From the NCBI RefSeq assembly GCF_000969835.1, contig NZ_KQ033913.1, positions 250,859-314,858 of the forward strand: a DNA stretch of 64,000 nucleotides, read 5' to 3'. Both the position numbers and the translations under genes were made by a program. Source of the stretch: Parabacteroides goldsteinii DSM 19448 = WAL 12034. Its GTDB lineage: Bacteria > Bacteroidota > Bacteroidia > Bacteroidales > Tannerellaceae. Shown here piece after piece: positions 43,486 through 51,933 of this stretch (its first letter is position 1; each line of letters begins with the position of its first letter). Below the pieces are notes generated by a model, which did no database searches, was not told the origin of the DNA, and saw only the letters and a list, made by a program, of their open reading frames with translations.

Positions 43486-44271
43486 TTATTCCGGAAATTC
43501 CAGTATTTCAACAGCTTCATTGGTATATTGAGCTAACTTTCCATTTAAGTAGACAACAAAGAATGCCGAAATATTATATTTATTTCCAACTTTTTCTGTA
43601 CCGGTACAATACAAAGAAGTCATACCGTAAGTATCATCTTTATATCCTGTTTCTTGTATTGCAATATTATCTATTTCTCCATTTGCATCTGTTGAGAAGA
43701 TGATGGGATAACCTTCCACATAACAATCCGGTAACCGATATACATCTGCTTCAACAGCTTTCTCAATAACCTGTGGCCAGGATTCTCCGAAAATATTGGA
43801 TGTGAACGTTCCTGTACCTATTGAATTAAAGGTTAACTTGCGTTGAGCTTTTACCGTGATAGAATTAACGTTAGTAGGAGAGGCTTTAGCTTCATCAAAT
43901 CCTAAAGTTAAAACATATTGGTCTGTTACTCCCAATAAATTGATATCTTTATAAGTAATAACTGCTTCTGCAACAGATTTTCCATCTTCGAACGTCAGAG
44001 TTGGATTTTCCAATGTAAACAACTCTTCAGTTCCTTCGGCAGGAGTAAAGGTCAGTTCAAGAGTAGAAGTTCCCTGTGTTGTTCCGCGATAGACAGGAAC
44101 AACGATCTTGTTTCCATCCGTTGCTAACATTTCGACTTTCTGTGTAGCTCCGGCAAAAGCATAAACTGCACTGTCTCCACTGTAAACGACACCATCATGC
44201 TCTGAACAACCAACGAATGCCATTGCCATTAGAATCAGCAAGGATAACGATTTGAATATATTTGATTTCAT
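43486..44271 (-). CDS. Cassette A lipoprotein with beta-sandwich repeat
   Basis: The 261-residue product has a lipoprotein signal (AMAFVGC, then SEHDGVV). The first half is a Calx-beta/DUF1735-like strand domain (VVPVYRGTTQGTSTLELTF, FEDGKSVAEAVITYKDI). The C-terminal half is a beta-rich region I do not recognise (FTSNIFGESWPQ, IAIQETGYKDDTYGM). It is the third gene of cassette A (SusC, SusD, this gene) and is probably a surface glycan- or protein-binding accessory. It is transcribed only if the cassette is joined to a promoter. Confidence 0.75.
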   Translation of the reverse strand: MKSNIFKSLSLLILMAMAFVGCSEHDGVVYSGDSAVYAFAGATQKVEMLATDGNKIVVPVYRGTTQGTSTLELTFTPAEGTEELFTLENPTLTFEDGKSVAEAVITYKDINLLGVTDQYVLTLGFDEAKASPTNVNSITVKAQRKLTFNSIGTGTFTSNIFGESWPQVIEKAVEADVYRLPDCYVEGYPIIFSTDANGEIDNIAIQETGYKDDTYGMTSLYCTGTEKVGNKYNISAFFVVYLNGKLAQYTNEAVEILEFPE

Positions 44272-44301
44272 ATTTCTATTGCTTAATTATTAAACATGTC
44301 A

Positions 44302-45849
44302 TTAGAATGGATTCTGATCGGATGCGCTGATATTGGCATTACCGTCTATTTCCGATTGGGGCAATGTCATTATGAACGCATTGGAACCGGCATTTGTATC
44401 TACATTCTTAACCAATTCGGTATGATTAGAGCCGCTATAATCACGATCGAAGCCCAGTTTTAAACGTTGCAAATCGAATATACGTCCTACTTCGCCCCAT
44501 AATTCCACACGCCGCTGGAATAAGATTTCATCCATAAGAGTCTGCAGCGGAGCTACTGTATTCTGATTATAAGAATTAGAATCGGAGAATTTTGCCAAAC
44601 GAACCGCATAATTGCTGTCGCGTACGCTTCCTAATTGTGAAATTAACTTCCGTGCTTCAGCATAATGTCCTAAGTGACATTCTGCTTCTGCGGCGATAAG
44701 CACCATTTCTTCTCCGCGCATATAAATATAATCACCGGTACGGCTGGTTACATTTGCAAACTTGAATTTTACCTGACAATAAGGCAACATAGATGTACCA
44801 CTCACTATTTCGTCTTCACTCAGGTCACCTCTCCACCAAGATTTCCGTTCATCTGTCTCGGGCATATTGTTGTATAACCAACTGGAAACACATTTTTCTG
44901 CACCTGAAGCATACATTCCTTCAGCATCAGCATCCATGTGACTGAACAAGGAGGCGAAATGTTGACTTTGATCTGCTATAACTTCTACACCCCACAATAC
45001 ATCGGCATTTTTTACACTATTAAATCCGGTTAATGAACTAACAGGAAGAACAGCTTGCAATCCCGGCTTTTTCAAAGCCTCTTTGGCAGCAGCTAGTGCG
45101 CCTTCATAATTTTGTTGAACGAGGCAAACACGTGCCTTGATTCCGTTCGCTGCATAATAGTCGATATGAGATGGATGTTTTTGTTCAACACCACAATCTT
45201 TCAATAGCGAGATGGCTGTTTCCAAATCTGAATTGATCTGTTTATAGACATCTTCCACAGTACCACGCGGTTTACCTTCAGATGAGCTTGTAGTCGGTTC
45301 CGTATATAAAGGTACTCCGGGAGCCGATTCATTTCCTTTATAAGTCTGTTGATACAACTGGATCAATTGGAAATAAGAGAGTGCTCTCATGGCATAGGCT
45401 TGTCCTACAACGCTGTTTAAAAGATTCTGATCACCTCCGGCATCCGGTGCTTGGGCGATAATGTAATTGGCATTTGAGATCAGCGTATAATGAAGATTCC
45501 AGAACTGATATGGACGTCCTTGCTTATGTGTATAATCCTGACGAACATTAAAACGGTAATCTTCATAAAACCAGCCTTGTCCTTGTCCAAGCATCAGGTG
45601 GTCTTCTCCCATCAAATCGCCAGCTAAATAGACACCGACAAATCCGGGATTTTCGTCAGCCCAACCTGTACCCCAACCAGCTACATAAGTAGCACGATAA
45701 ATACCATTCATCGCCGTTTCAGCACCATTGGCATCGCTAAATATAATTGTTCCGCTGACTTTATCGGTCGGATTTGTTTCCAATTGGTCGTTACATGCTC
45801 CCAAAGTAAGTAATCCGACAGCAGATAATATATATATTACTTTTTTCAT
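44302..45849 (-). CDS. SusD-family lipoprotein of cassette A
   Basis: The 515-residue product has signal LLTLGAC then NDQLETNP. It has the SusD N-terminal pattern (GNIYRATYVAGWGTG-like region, AMRALSYFQLIQLYQQTYKG) and the C-terminal motif QRRVELWGEVGRIFDLQR. It binds ligand over the SusC barrel encoded just upstream (32-bp gap). It has no promoter of its own that I can see and probably depends on recombination at 48808-48827 for expression. Confidence 0.93.
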   Translation of the reverse strand: MKKVIYILSAVGLLTLGACNDQLETNPTDKVSGTIIFSDANGAETAMNGIYRATYVAGWGTGWADENPGFVGVYLAGDLMGEDHLMLGQGQGWFYEDYRFNVRQDYTHKQGRPYQFWNLHYTLISNANYIIAQAPDAGGDQNLLNSVVGQAYAMRALSYFQLIQLYQQTYKGNESAPGVPLYTEPTTSSSEGKPRGTVEDVYKQINSDLETAISLLKDCGVEQKHPSHIDYYAANGIKARVCLVQQNYEGALAAAKEALKKPGLQAVLPVSSLTGFNSVKNADVLWGVEVIADQSQHFASLFSHMDADAEGMYASGAEKCVSSWLYNNMPETDERKSWWRGDLSEDEIVSGTSMLPYCQVKFKFANVTSRTGDYIYMRGEEMVLIAAEAECHLGHYAEARKLISQLGSVRDSNYAVRLAKFSDSNSYNQNTVAPLQTLMDEILFQRRVELWGEVGRIFDLQRLKLGFDRDYSGSNHTELVKNVDTNAGSNAFIMTLPQSEIDGNANISASDQNPF

Positions 45850-45881
45850 TTTTTTTCGTATTTATATTTTACTGGTTCTGC

Positions 45882-48797
45882 TTAAAATTTAACATCTACA
45901 CCGAAAGAAATAGTTCTTGAAGGTGTATAAACAAATGTAGTACCACCGCTGAAGTTATATTGCGGGTCCATACCTTTCAAATGAGAGAATAACACCAGAT
46001 TATCGGCTGTAGCCGTGAAGCGTATCTCTTTCATGAACATTCCCTTTGTCAATCTGGTCGGCAAAGAATAACCTAATGTGATATTTTTAATCGCCAAATA
46101 AGAAGCATTGATCAAATCGGCGTCTGTGATAGGATACGCTTTACCAATTTCAATTTTAGGTACGTCGGTAATATCTCCCGGCTGTTTCCATGCCCTTTCC
46201 AGGTTTTTATGTTTGGCTTGTCCGACATAGTTTCCATACATAAAGGTATTATATACGCTATCCAACACTTTACCACCGATCGAATAAGTACACATGATGC
46301 TTAAATCGAAACCTTTATATTTGAAATCGTTTGTGAATGATCCGTACAAATTCGGAATACGGCTACCCATAATCTGTTTAGAAGCTGTAGCTTTGTTTAT
46401 ATTGGAAGAGATGTAAGGTTCTCCCGGATTGCCATTTTCATCCGTATCCCAAACCCAATACAATTGGCTACCTGTCGCGGGATCTACTCCGGCAGATTTT
46501 GCTGTATAGAATGAGTTAATCGTTTCACCTTCCTTTATAATATAGTTTCCGCTAATGATTTCTGGTTTATCAGCCAAATGCAATACTTTATTCTTGATAG
46601 TCGATCCCATCAAGGTCAGGTCCCAGGTAAAATCATTCGTGTTGACCAAACGACCGTTTAACGTAATATCCCAACCGGTGTTGCGCATGCTACCGATATT
46701 TTTCAAATAACTGTCGAATCCTAAAGAAGAAGCCATCGGGTAATCGAGCAACATATCCGTTGTTTTACGGTTGTACCATTCGATAGATGCTGAGAAACGA
46801 TCGAATACTTTAGCTTCGACACCCACGTTCAGATTACCGTTTTGTTCCCACTTCAAATTCGTGTTTTCAAGAGAAGATACTAATGCACCACTCATGGAGG
46901 CATTAGGCCAACCTAAATCATAGAAAGATTGCCAAGCATATAATGTACCGACGTTGTCATTACCCTGAACACCATAGCTAGCCTTCACTGACAGATTATT
47001 CAACCAGTCCACATCGCTTAGGAATGCTTCGTTATTCATACGCCAGTTTGCACCGACCGACCAGAATTTACCCCAACGATAATCTTTGTTGAAACGAGAA
47101 GAACCATCTGTACGGAAGCTGGCCGACAAATAATATTTGTCCATATAATCATAGTTTGCTCTGAACAAATAAGATTCGATCGTATAAGAATCCTTTAGAG
47201 AACTAGCGTCTGTGATAGTAGTAGCACCAGCTAATTCATAGATACCTCCGAATGGGAAACCAGACTTGGTTGCACTCAAAGAACTCACTTCGTAATCATA
47301 ATATTCGTGACCGGCTAAAAAGTCAATGTGATGTTTGTCATTGAACTTTCTATCATAAGTCAGTAATTGGTTGAATGTATAACTGAAATAACGATAGTTA
47401 GACTTGGCCAGCATACCTTTTACACTGGCTGCATTTCCGAAATAAGGATTATAATAAGTAAAGTTATTTCGGTTCACATAATCAAAACCGAAGTTCGCTG
47501 TCAATTTCAATCCTTGAAGGGGACCGTCTTTCAAATCACCCAAACTGATATAAGTACGTCCACTTACGTTATCGTCGTTTGTTCCGTATTTGTCATCAAA
47601 CAAAGTTGCAATGCTATTAAAATTGGCATTTGCTCCTGCGGGACGAGTTGAACCATAATCAAACATAGGTGCACCATCGGCGCCATACATAATTTGTCCA
47701 TTTTCATCCAATTGATGTACAGGGAAAATAGGAGCCATCAATTGAGCCGAGTAGAAAATATTTGATGAAGCAGAAGTAGATGTTTGAGAAGTGTTACTCT
47801 TCGTATGGGCAAAGTTTGTACTCAAACCAGCGGTCAGCCAATTTTTATATTCTGTATCCACATTGATACGACCCGTGTAACGTTGAAAGTTAGTAGTTTT
47901 CAACAAACCGTCTTCATTCAGGTAGCCTAAAGAAAACATGTATTTTGTTTTATTCTGAGAACCGGACATGTTCAATACATATTCCTGACGTAACGGATTG
48001 TTTGCTGTAGCTTCATCCATCCAATCTTCATGATAACGTAATGTTGCATCAGAACGGATCTTACCTGTAACCGGATCAATTAGTTCTGCAATAGGAAAGT
48101 TAAACGGATTATACATCTGGTTAGTACCAAAGATCGCTTTAGCTCCGCTTCCCATAGCTGTTAATGCAGCAACACCTGCTGCTTCAGGAGATAATCCGTT
48201 ACTTGCAATCTGATCATTTTTATATGATTGGAAAATCGTTTCCAGATAACCTCTTTCATCCATTGTCTCATATCTGGGGATAGCACGTGAAGCAATACCC
48301 CAATTTGCTTTCAAATTGACAAGTAAAGCACCATCCTTACCTTTTTTAGTTGTAATCATCACAACTCCGTTTGCACCACGAGATCCATACAACGCACCGG
48401 CAGATGCATCCTTCAATACAGTCATCGACTCGATATCGTTTGGATTGATTGCATTGATATTACCGTCATAAGGAATACCATCTACCACATACAACGGGTT
48501 TTGAGATGCTTTGATAGAACCGAAACCACGAATTACGACAGAAGAACCAGACCCCGGCTGTCCGGAACCCGATGTTGTCTGTACACCGGCCACTAGTCCA
48601 TCTAATGCTTTACTAACATTAGCAACGGTTCTCTTTTCGATCTTTTCATTTTTGATGATTTCGGCAGAACCAGTAAATGATTCTTTCTTCGCAGTACCAT
48701 ATGCAACTACAACAACCTCATCAAGAGATTGATTATCAGTCTGCATTAGGATTCTTAAATTAGATTTTACTTCGATCTCCTGAGTCTTCATACCCAC
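45882..48797 (-). CDS. Silent 5'-truncated SusC body (shufflon cassette A)
   Basis: The 971-residue frame is a SusC barrel without its beginning. It lacks a signal peptide and most of the carboxypeptidase-D-like domain. Homology begins at SSAKTLVVSYVGMKTQE, encoded from 48827, just two codons after an in-frame TGA. The plug (LDEVVVVAYGTAKKESFTGS, DGIPYDGN, GSRGANGVVMIT) and complete barrel follow, ending GVDVKF. The only starts are a GTG or ATG inside the VGM triplet, so as it stands the product could not be exported. Inversion joining site A to site C would give a full-length SusC. Nothing in the rest of the gene looks decayed, consistent with a functional silent cassette. Confidence 0.88.
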   Translation of the reverse strand: MGMKTQEIEVKSNLRILMQTDNQSLDEVVVVAYGTAKKESFTGSAEIIKNEKIEKRTVANVSKALDGLVAGVQTTSGSGQPGSGSSVVIRGFGSIKASQNPLYVVDGIPYDGNINAINPNDIESMTVLKDASAGALYGSRGANGVVMITTKKGKDGALLVNLKANWGIASRAIPRYETMDERGYLETIFQSYKNDQIASNGLSPEAAGVAALTAMGSGAKAIFGTNQMYNPFNFPIAELIDPVTGKIRSDATLRYHEDWMDEATANNPLRQEYVLNMSGSQNKTKYMFSLGYLNEDGLLKTTNFQRYTGRINVDTEYKNWLTAGLSTNFAHTKSNTSQTSTSASSNIFYSAQLMAPIFPVHQLDENGQIMYGADGAPMFDYGSTRPAGANANFNSIATLFDDKYGTNDDNVSGRTYISLGDLKDGPLQGLKLTANFGFDYVNRNNFTYYNPYFGNAASVKGMLAKSNYRYFSYTFNQLLTYDRKFNDKHHIDFLAGHEYYDYEVSSLSATKSGFPFGGIYELAGATTITDASSLKDSYTIESYLFRANYDYMDKYYLSASFRTDGSSRFNKDYRWGKFWSVGANWRMNNEAFLSDVDWLNNLSVKASYGVQGNDNVGTLYAWQSFYDLGWPNASMSGALVSSLENTNLKWEQNGNLNVGVEAKVFDRFSASIEWYNRKTTDMLLDYPMASSLGFDSYLKNIGSMRNTGWDITLNGRLVNTNDFTWDLTLMGSTIKNKVLHLADKPEIISGNYIIKEGETINSFYTAKSAGVDPATGSQLYWVWDTDENGNPGEPYISSNINKATASKQIMGSRIPNLYGSFTNDFKYKGFDLSIMCTYSIGGKVLDSVYNTFMYGNYVGQAKHKNLERAWKQPGDITDVPKIEIGKAYPITDADLINASYLAIKNITLGYSLPTRLTKGMFMKEIRFTATADNLVLFSHLKGMDPQYNFSGGTTFVYTPSRTISFGVDVKF

Positions 48798-48807
48798 GTA
48801 AGAAACT

Positions 48808-48827
48808 ACCAGAGTCTTTGCAGAACT
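48808..48827 (-). other. Recombination site A (susC cassette boundary)
   Basis: On the minus strand this reads AGTTCTGCAAAGACTCTGGT. The same 20 bases occur at 54827-54846 (minus) and 62375-62394 (plus). It is exactly where SusC homology starts in cassette A. Confidence 0.85.
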
Positions 48828-48984
48828 TAGTCAGTTGTAACACGCTGATTAATAGCTATTTACAAACAGCGGACAATTCGGTTATTTTTGCTATAATAAG
48901 CTTATTCAATCTCTTTTTATCAAACAAACATATTATAAAATATCTGATTACCAGTTGTTTAATATTTTTATATACAAAAATAGA

Positions 48985-49021
48985 TAGAATTTGATATTAT
49001 AAAACTAATACTCAAATTCTA
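48985..49021. repeat. Hairpin ahead of cassette A, shared with cassette B
   Basis: TAGAATTTGA (48985-48994) pairs with TCAAATTCTA (49012-49021). Nearly the same 38-bp sequence lies at 55000-55041 ahead of cassette B, at nearly the same distance (about 155 bp) from its recombination site. It may end the upstream ATPase transcripts. The rest of the 245-bp gap 48828-49072 is AT-rich with no gene. Confidence 0.7.
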
Positions 49022-49072
49022 CCTAAAAAAGATAGGAATATCTAATTCCTGTATATAAATCGATAGAAAAAA

Positions 49073-50284
49073 TTACTTGAATTCTCGTAAAAACTTCCGT
49101 ATTGGAATTTGTTTTATTCCTTCATAAGAACTACCCTCCAGTTCATCCATTGTAATAACCATTTTGGGATAATTGTCTTTAATAGCCAATAGATTTCCGA
49201 ATTCTCTTTCATGAGTTTTTGGGTCCATAACAGAGTAGGCTACCTGAACGTATATTTTTTCACCATCTTTCTCACCGACAAAATCAATTTCTCTATCTCC
49301 ATCTCTTCCGACCGAAAGATTATAACCATTGACAAGAAGGTGATGGCAAACGATATTCTCCAATACTTGTCCTATATCGTTAGGTCTGAAAGGACGTATT
49401 GCGTGTCGTATGCCCAAATCTTCAAAATAATACTTTTCTCCGATTTGGAACTGGCGTTTTCCTTGAATATCAGCAGGTCGTAATCTTTTTACAAAATAAG
49501 CATTGTTTAAATAGGTTAGATATTCTAATATCGTCTTTGGAGGTAAATCAACACGTTGGGATTTAAGATATTCACTTATTTTATTTGCAGAAAACAGATT
49601 TCCTATCGTATCAGCCAGATATATGGTTAAGTCTTGCAATTGTCTGACATTTCTGATGTTGTACCTATTTACTACATCTTTAAGAATAATCGTATCATAA
49701 ATACTTCTGAGATAATCTGATACTAATAACTCATTGAAAGGGAGATTGATCAGATAGGGTAATCCTCCAAATTTGTAGAACTTCGTAAAAGAGTCAGAAC
49801 TATCTTCCAGTTTGTGGAACTGTAAAAACTCGTTATAAGTAAGGCTGTATACTTTAAATTCAATATAACGGCCACTTAAATAAGTAGCCAACTCACCGGA
49901 AAGCATGTTCGCATTACTACCGGTACAATATACATCATAACTACCTTCCGCAAAAAAATGCCGTAGTGCTTTCTCAAAGTTTGTGATATCCTGCACTTCA
50001 TCAATAAATAGGAAACATTTATCATTCAGATTATTACGTTTTTGAGTTACATAATTTACCAGATCAGAATAATCTTTTAAACCATCAAACTCGAATAATT
50101 CCTTATTGATATAAATAAAGTCTGAAAAAGGATATGACAAACGTATATAGTCCATTAACTGGAATATAAGAAAACTCTTCCCGACACGACGTTGTCCGGT
50201 CAGCACCTTTATCATCTGCGTATTTACAAATGGCTTGATACGATCAAGATATAACTCTCTTTTATAAAACTCCGGGATTTTCAT
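49073..50284 (-). CDS. ATPase with DUF4143 C-terminus (AAA_14 type)
   Basis: The 403-residue protein has Walker A TGQRRVGKSFL near residue 30 and Walker B CFLFIDEVQDI near 93, with a sensor CTGSNANML. The C-terminal half is DUF4143 with a PD-(D/E)XK-like motif (GDREIDFVGEKDGEKIYVQVAY). Such genes are frequent, mobile and poorly understood in Bacteroidetes; their targets are unknown. It stands just upstream of the site A boundary and would be inside any inversion that uses it. It has its own promoter. Confidence 0.92.
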   Translation of the reverse strand: MKIPEFYKRELYLDRIKPFVNTQMIKVLTGQRRVGKSFLIFQLMDYIRLSYPFSDFIYINKELFEFDGLKDYSDLVNYVTQKRNNLNDKCFLFIDEVQDITNFEKALRHFFAEGSYDVYCTGSNANMLSGELATYLSGRYIEFKVYSLTYNEFLQFHKLEDSSDSFTKFYKFGGLPYLINLPFNELLVSDYLRSIYDTIILKDVVNRYNIRNVRQLQDLTIYLADTIGNLFSANKISEYLKSQRVDLPPKTILEYLTYLNNAYFVKRLRPADIQGKRQFQIGEKYYFEDLGIRHAIRPFRPNDIGQVLENIVCHHLLVNGYNLSVGRDGDREIDFVGEKDGEKIYVQVAYSVMDPKTHEREFGNLLAIKDNYPKMVITMDELEGSSYEGIKQIPIRKFLREFK

Positions 50285-50313
50285 GACCTATTACTTATAA
50301 GTAAAACTTTTTG

Positions 50314-50321
50314 CAAAAATA
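50314..50321 (-). promoter_or_regulatory. -7 box of the DUF4143 ATPase gene
   Basis: CAAAAATA reads TATTTTTG on the minus strand, 29 bp before the ATG. Confidence 0.5.
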
Positions 50322-50372
50322 GTGATTTTATTTCGTATAAGGAATAAAAAGATTTCTTTTGAACAGAAAATA

Positions 50373-50409
50373 AAAAAGCGAGAATGTCATATAGTCATCC
50401 TCGCTTTTT
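50373..50409 (-). terminator. Terminator of cassette B
   Basis: AAAAAGCGAG (50373-50382) pairs with CTCGCTTTTT (50400-50409), and T-rich sequence follows on the minus strand, past the SusD stop. Confidence 0.85.
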
Positions 50410-50427
50410 ATTAAATTATAATATAGA

Positions 50428-51894
50428 TTATTTATCAAACCACATCGCATCCCATATTTTAGGTGAATCTTTTGGAGCATTCGGATTTGTGCTTAATTCG
50501 TCTGGAGAATATTCCCAACGACGAATCAAATCTTTAGATGATGCTTCTGCTGGTACAGTCAGAGCAGGAACTTCATTGCCTTGTGTACCGGAACGACGCC
50601 ATTGAACAAATGCTTCAAGAGGTCTGTCCATCAAATCAATCCACTGTTGCATATGAATTTCGTAAAGAGCTTCACTTTCTGATAATTTAGACAAATCTGG
50701 TAATTTAGATAAAAATGTTTTTGTTGCTTCTGTATCTGCTTTATAATAGTTACATGCCGCCTGCACACCAGCCTGGAATAATTCATTCGCTTTAGCCAAA
50801 TCTTTAGTTACACCGATACCACGGGCATACACTTCTGATTCCAAAAGTAATTGTTCCTGATAGGAATAAAGAACATCCGGACAATCTTTTCTATATAGAT
50901 AGGAACTGATAGCTGATGAGTAAATATTTCCGTCTTCGTCATCTTCTGCATCCTGACGGGTGTCAAGAGCTCTGAATACACCATCATGTCCCGGATCGAA
51001 ATAGCGTGGAATACGTGAGTCTGCGTATTTTTCCATTGGTTTAAATACATTGTTATGTGCAAAAAACATAGTATTGATACCTCCGGTATACTTTGCCAGA
51101 ATTCCATATTTAGGATTTTCATTTCCTGCTGTTTCGGAATATTGGAATTCCATATTTCCTGCTGCAGAAGTGATCATTTTCTTTTCATCCATCATCTTTT
51201 TGATATCATCGGCTTTGCTGGGATCTGCATCCACCATAACCATTAATGTACGGAATTTAAAAGAATTAGCAATCGCTATCCATTTGGACATATCTCCCTT
51301 AAAATAAGGGTCATATTCGTCAATGCAGTTTTTATCATTGATATCAATCATTGCCAGTGCCTGGTCCAGCATATCAATAACCCCATTTAAGACATCTTTC
51401 TGATCATCGAATTTCGGATATTTAATTTCTTTTTTCCATGCTTCAGAGAAAGGTACATCTCCATATATCATAGTTGTTTCATAAACCTGCATAGCTAACA
51501 GTATTAAACACTGTGCTTCTGCATTTTTATTTTCCGGAACACTATTTTGTGCTTGTTGTATGGCCAATTGAAGGTTGTTACCACATACGGAATAGTAACT
51601 AACCCATGTGTTTCCTAAGCTATACGTGCTGATAACATAATAAGCTTCGCCCCAACCACCATAATTGTCACCTCCGTCAGCTTGCGACTGAATGGATTGT
51701 GAGAAAGGAATGTAAGAGTCACCTCCAATACGATTACCGGACCAGTTAACAGCAGCATAGTTGAACAAATACCCTGCTTCCACTTTCTCTGCTGTATTCG
51801 GATTATTGTTTACATCTAACCAATCACTGCAACTGCTGAGTGTACTGCAAACAACCAGCAATAGAAGTATATATATATTTATTAGATTTTTCAT
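50428..51894 (-). CDS. SusD-like lipoprotein of cassette B
   Basis: The 488-residue product has lipoprotein signal CSTLSSC then SDWLDVNNNPNTA. This is the opening of the SusD-like group 2 (PF12771 type), whose members also carry MYGDVPFSEAW-like and YPKFDDQKDV regions and the C-terminal QWIDLMDRPLEAFVQWRRSG. It is paired with the SusC body upstream (39-bp gap). As in cassette A, expression should need recombination at the head of the susC gene. Confidence 0.93.
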   Translation of the reverse strand: MKNLINIYILLLLVVCSTLSSCSDWLDVNNNPNTAEKVEAGYLFNYAAVNWSGNRIGGDSYIPFSQSIQSQADGGDNYGGWGEAYYVISTYSLGNTWVSYYSVCGNNLQLAIQQAQNSVPENKNAEAQCLILLAMQVYETTMIYGDVPFSEAWKKEIKYPKFDDQKDVLNGVIDMLDQALAMIDINDKNCIDEYDPYFKGDMSKWIAIANSFKFRTLMVMVDADPSKADDIKKMMDEKKMITSAAGNMEFQYSETAGNENPKYGILAKYTGGINTMFFAHNNVFKPMEKYADSRIPRYFDPGHDGVFRALDTRQDAEDDEDGNIYSSAISSYLYRKDCPDVLYSYQEQLLLESEVYARGIGVTKDLAKANELFQAGVQAACNYYKADTEATKTFLSKLPDLSKLSESEALYEIHMQQWIDLMDRPLEAFVQWRRSGTQGNEVPALTVPAEASSKDLIRRWEYSPDELSTNPNAPKDSPKIWDAMWFDK

Positions 51895-51933
51895 TTTATT
51901 TACTGTTTAATTTTAGTTGAAATAATAAATTAA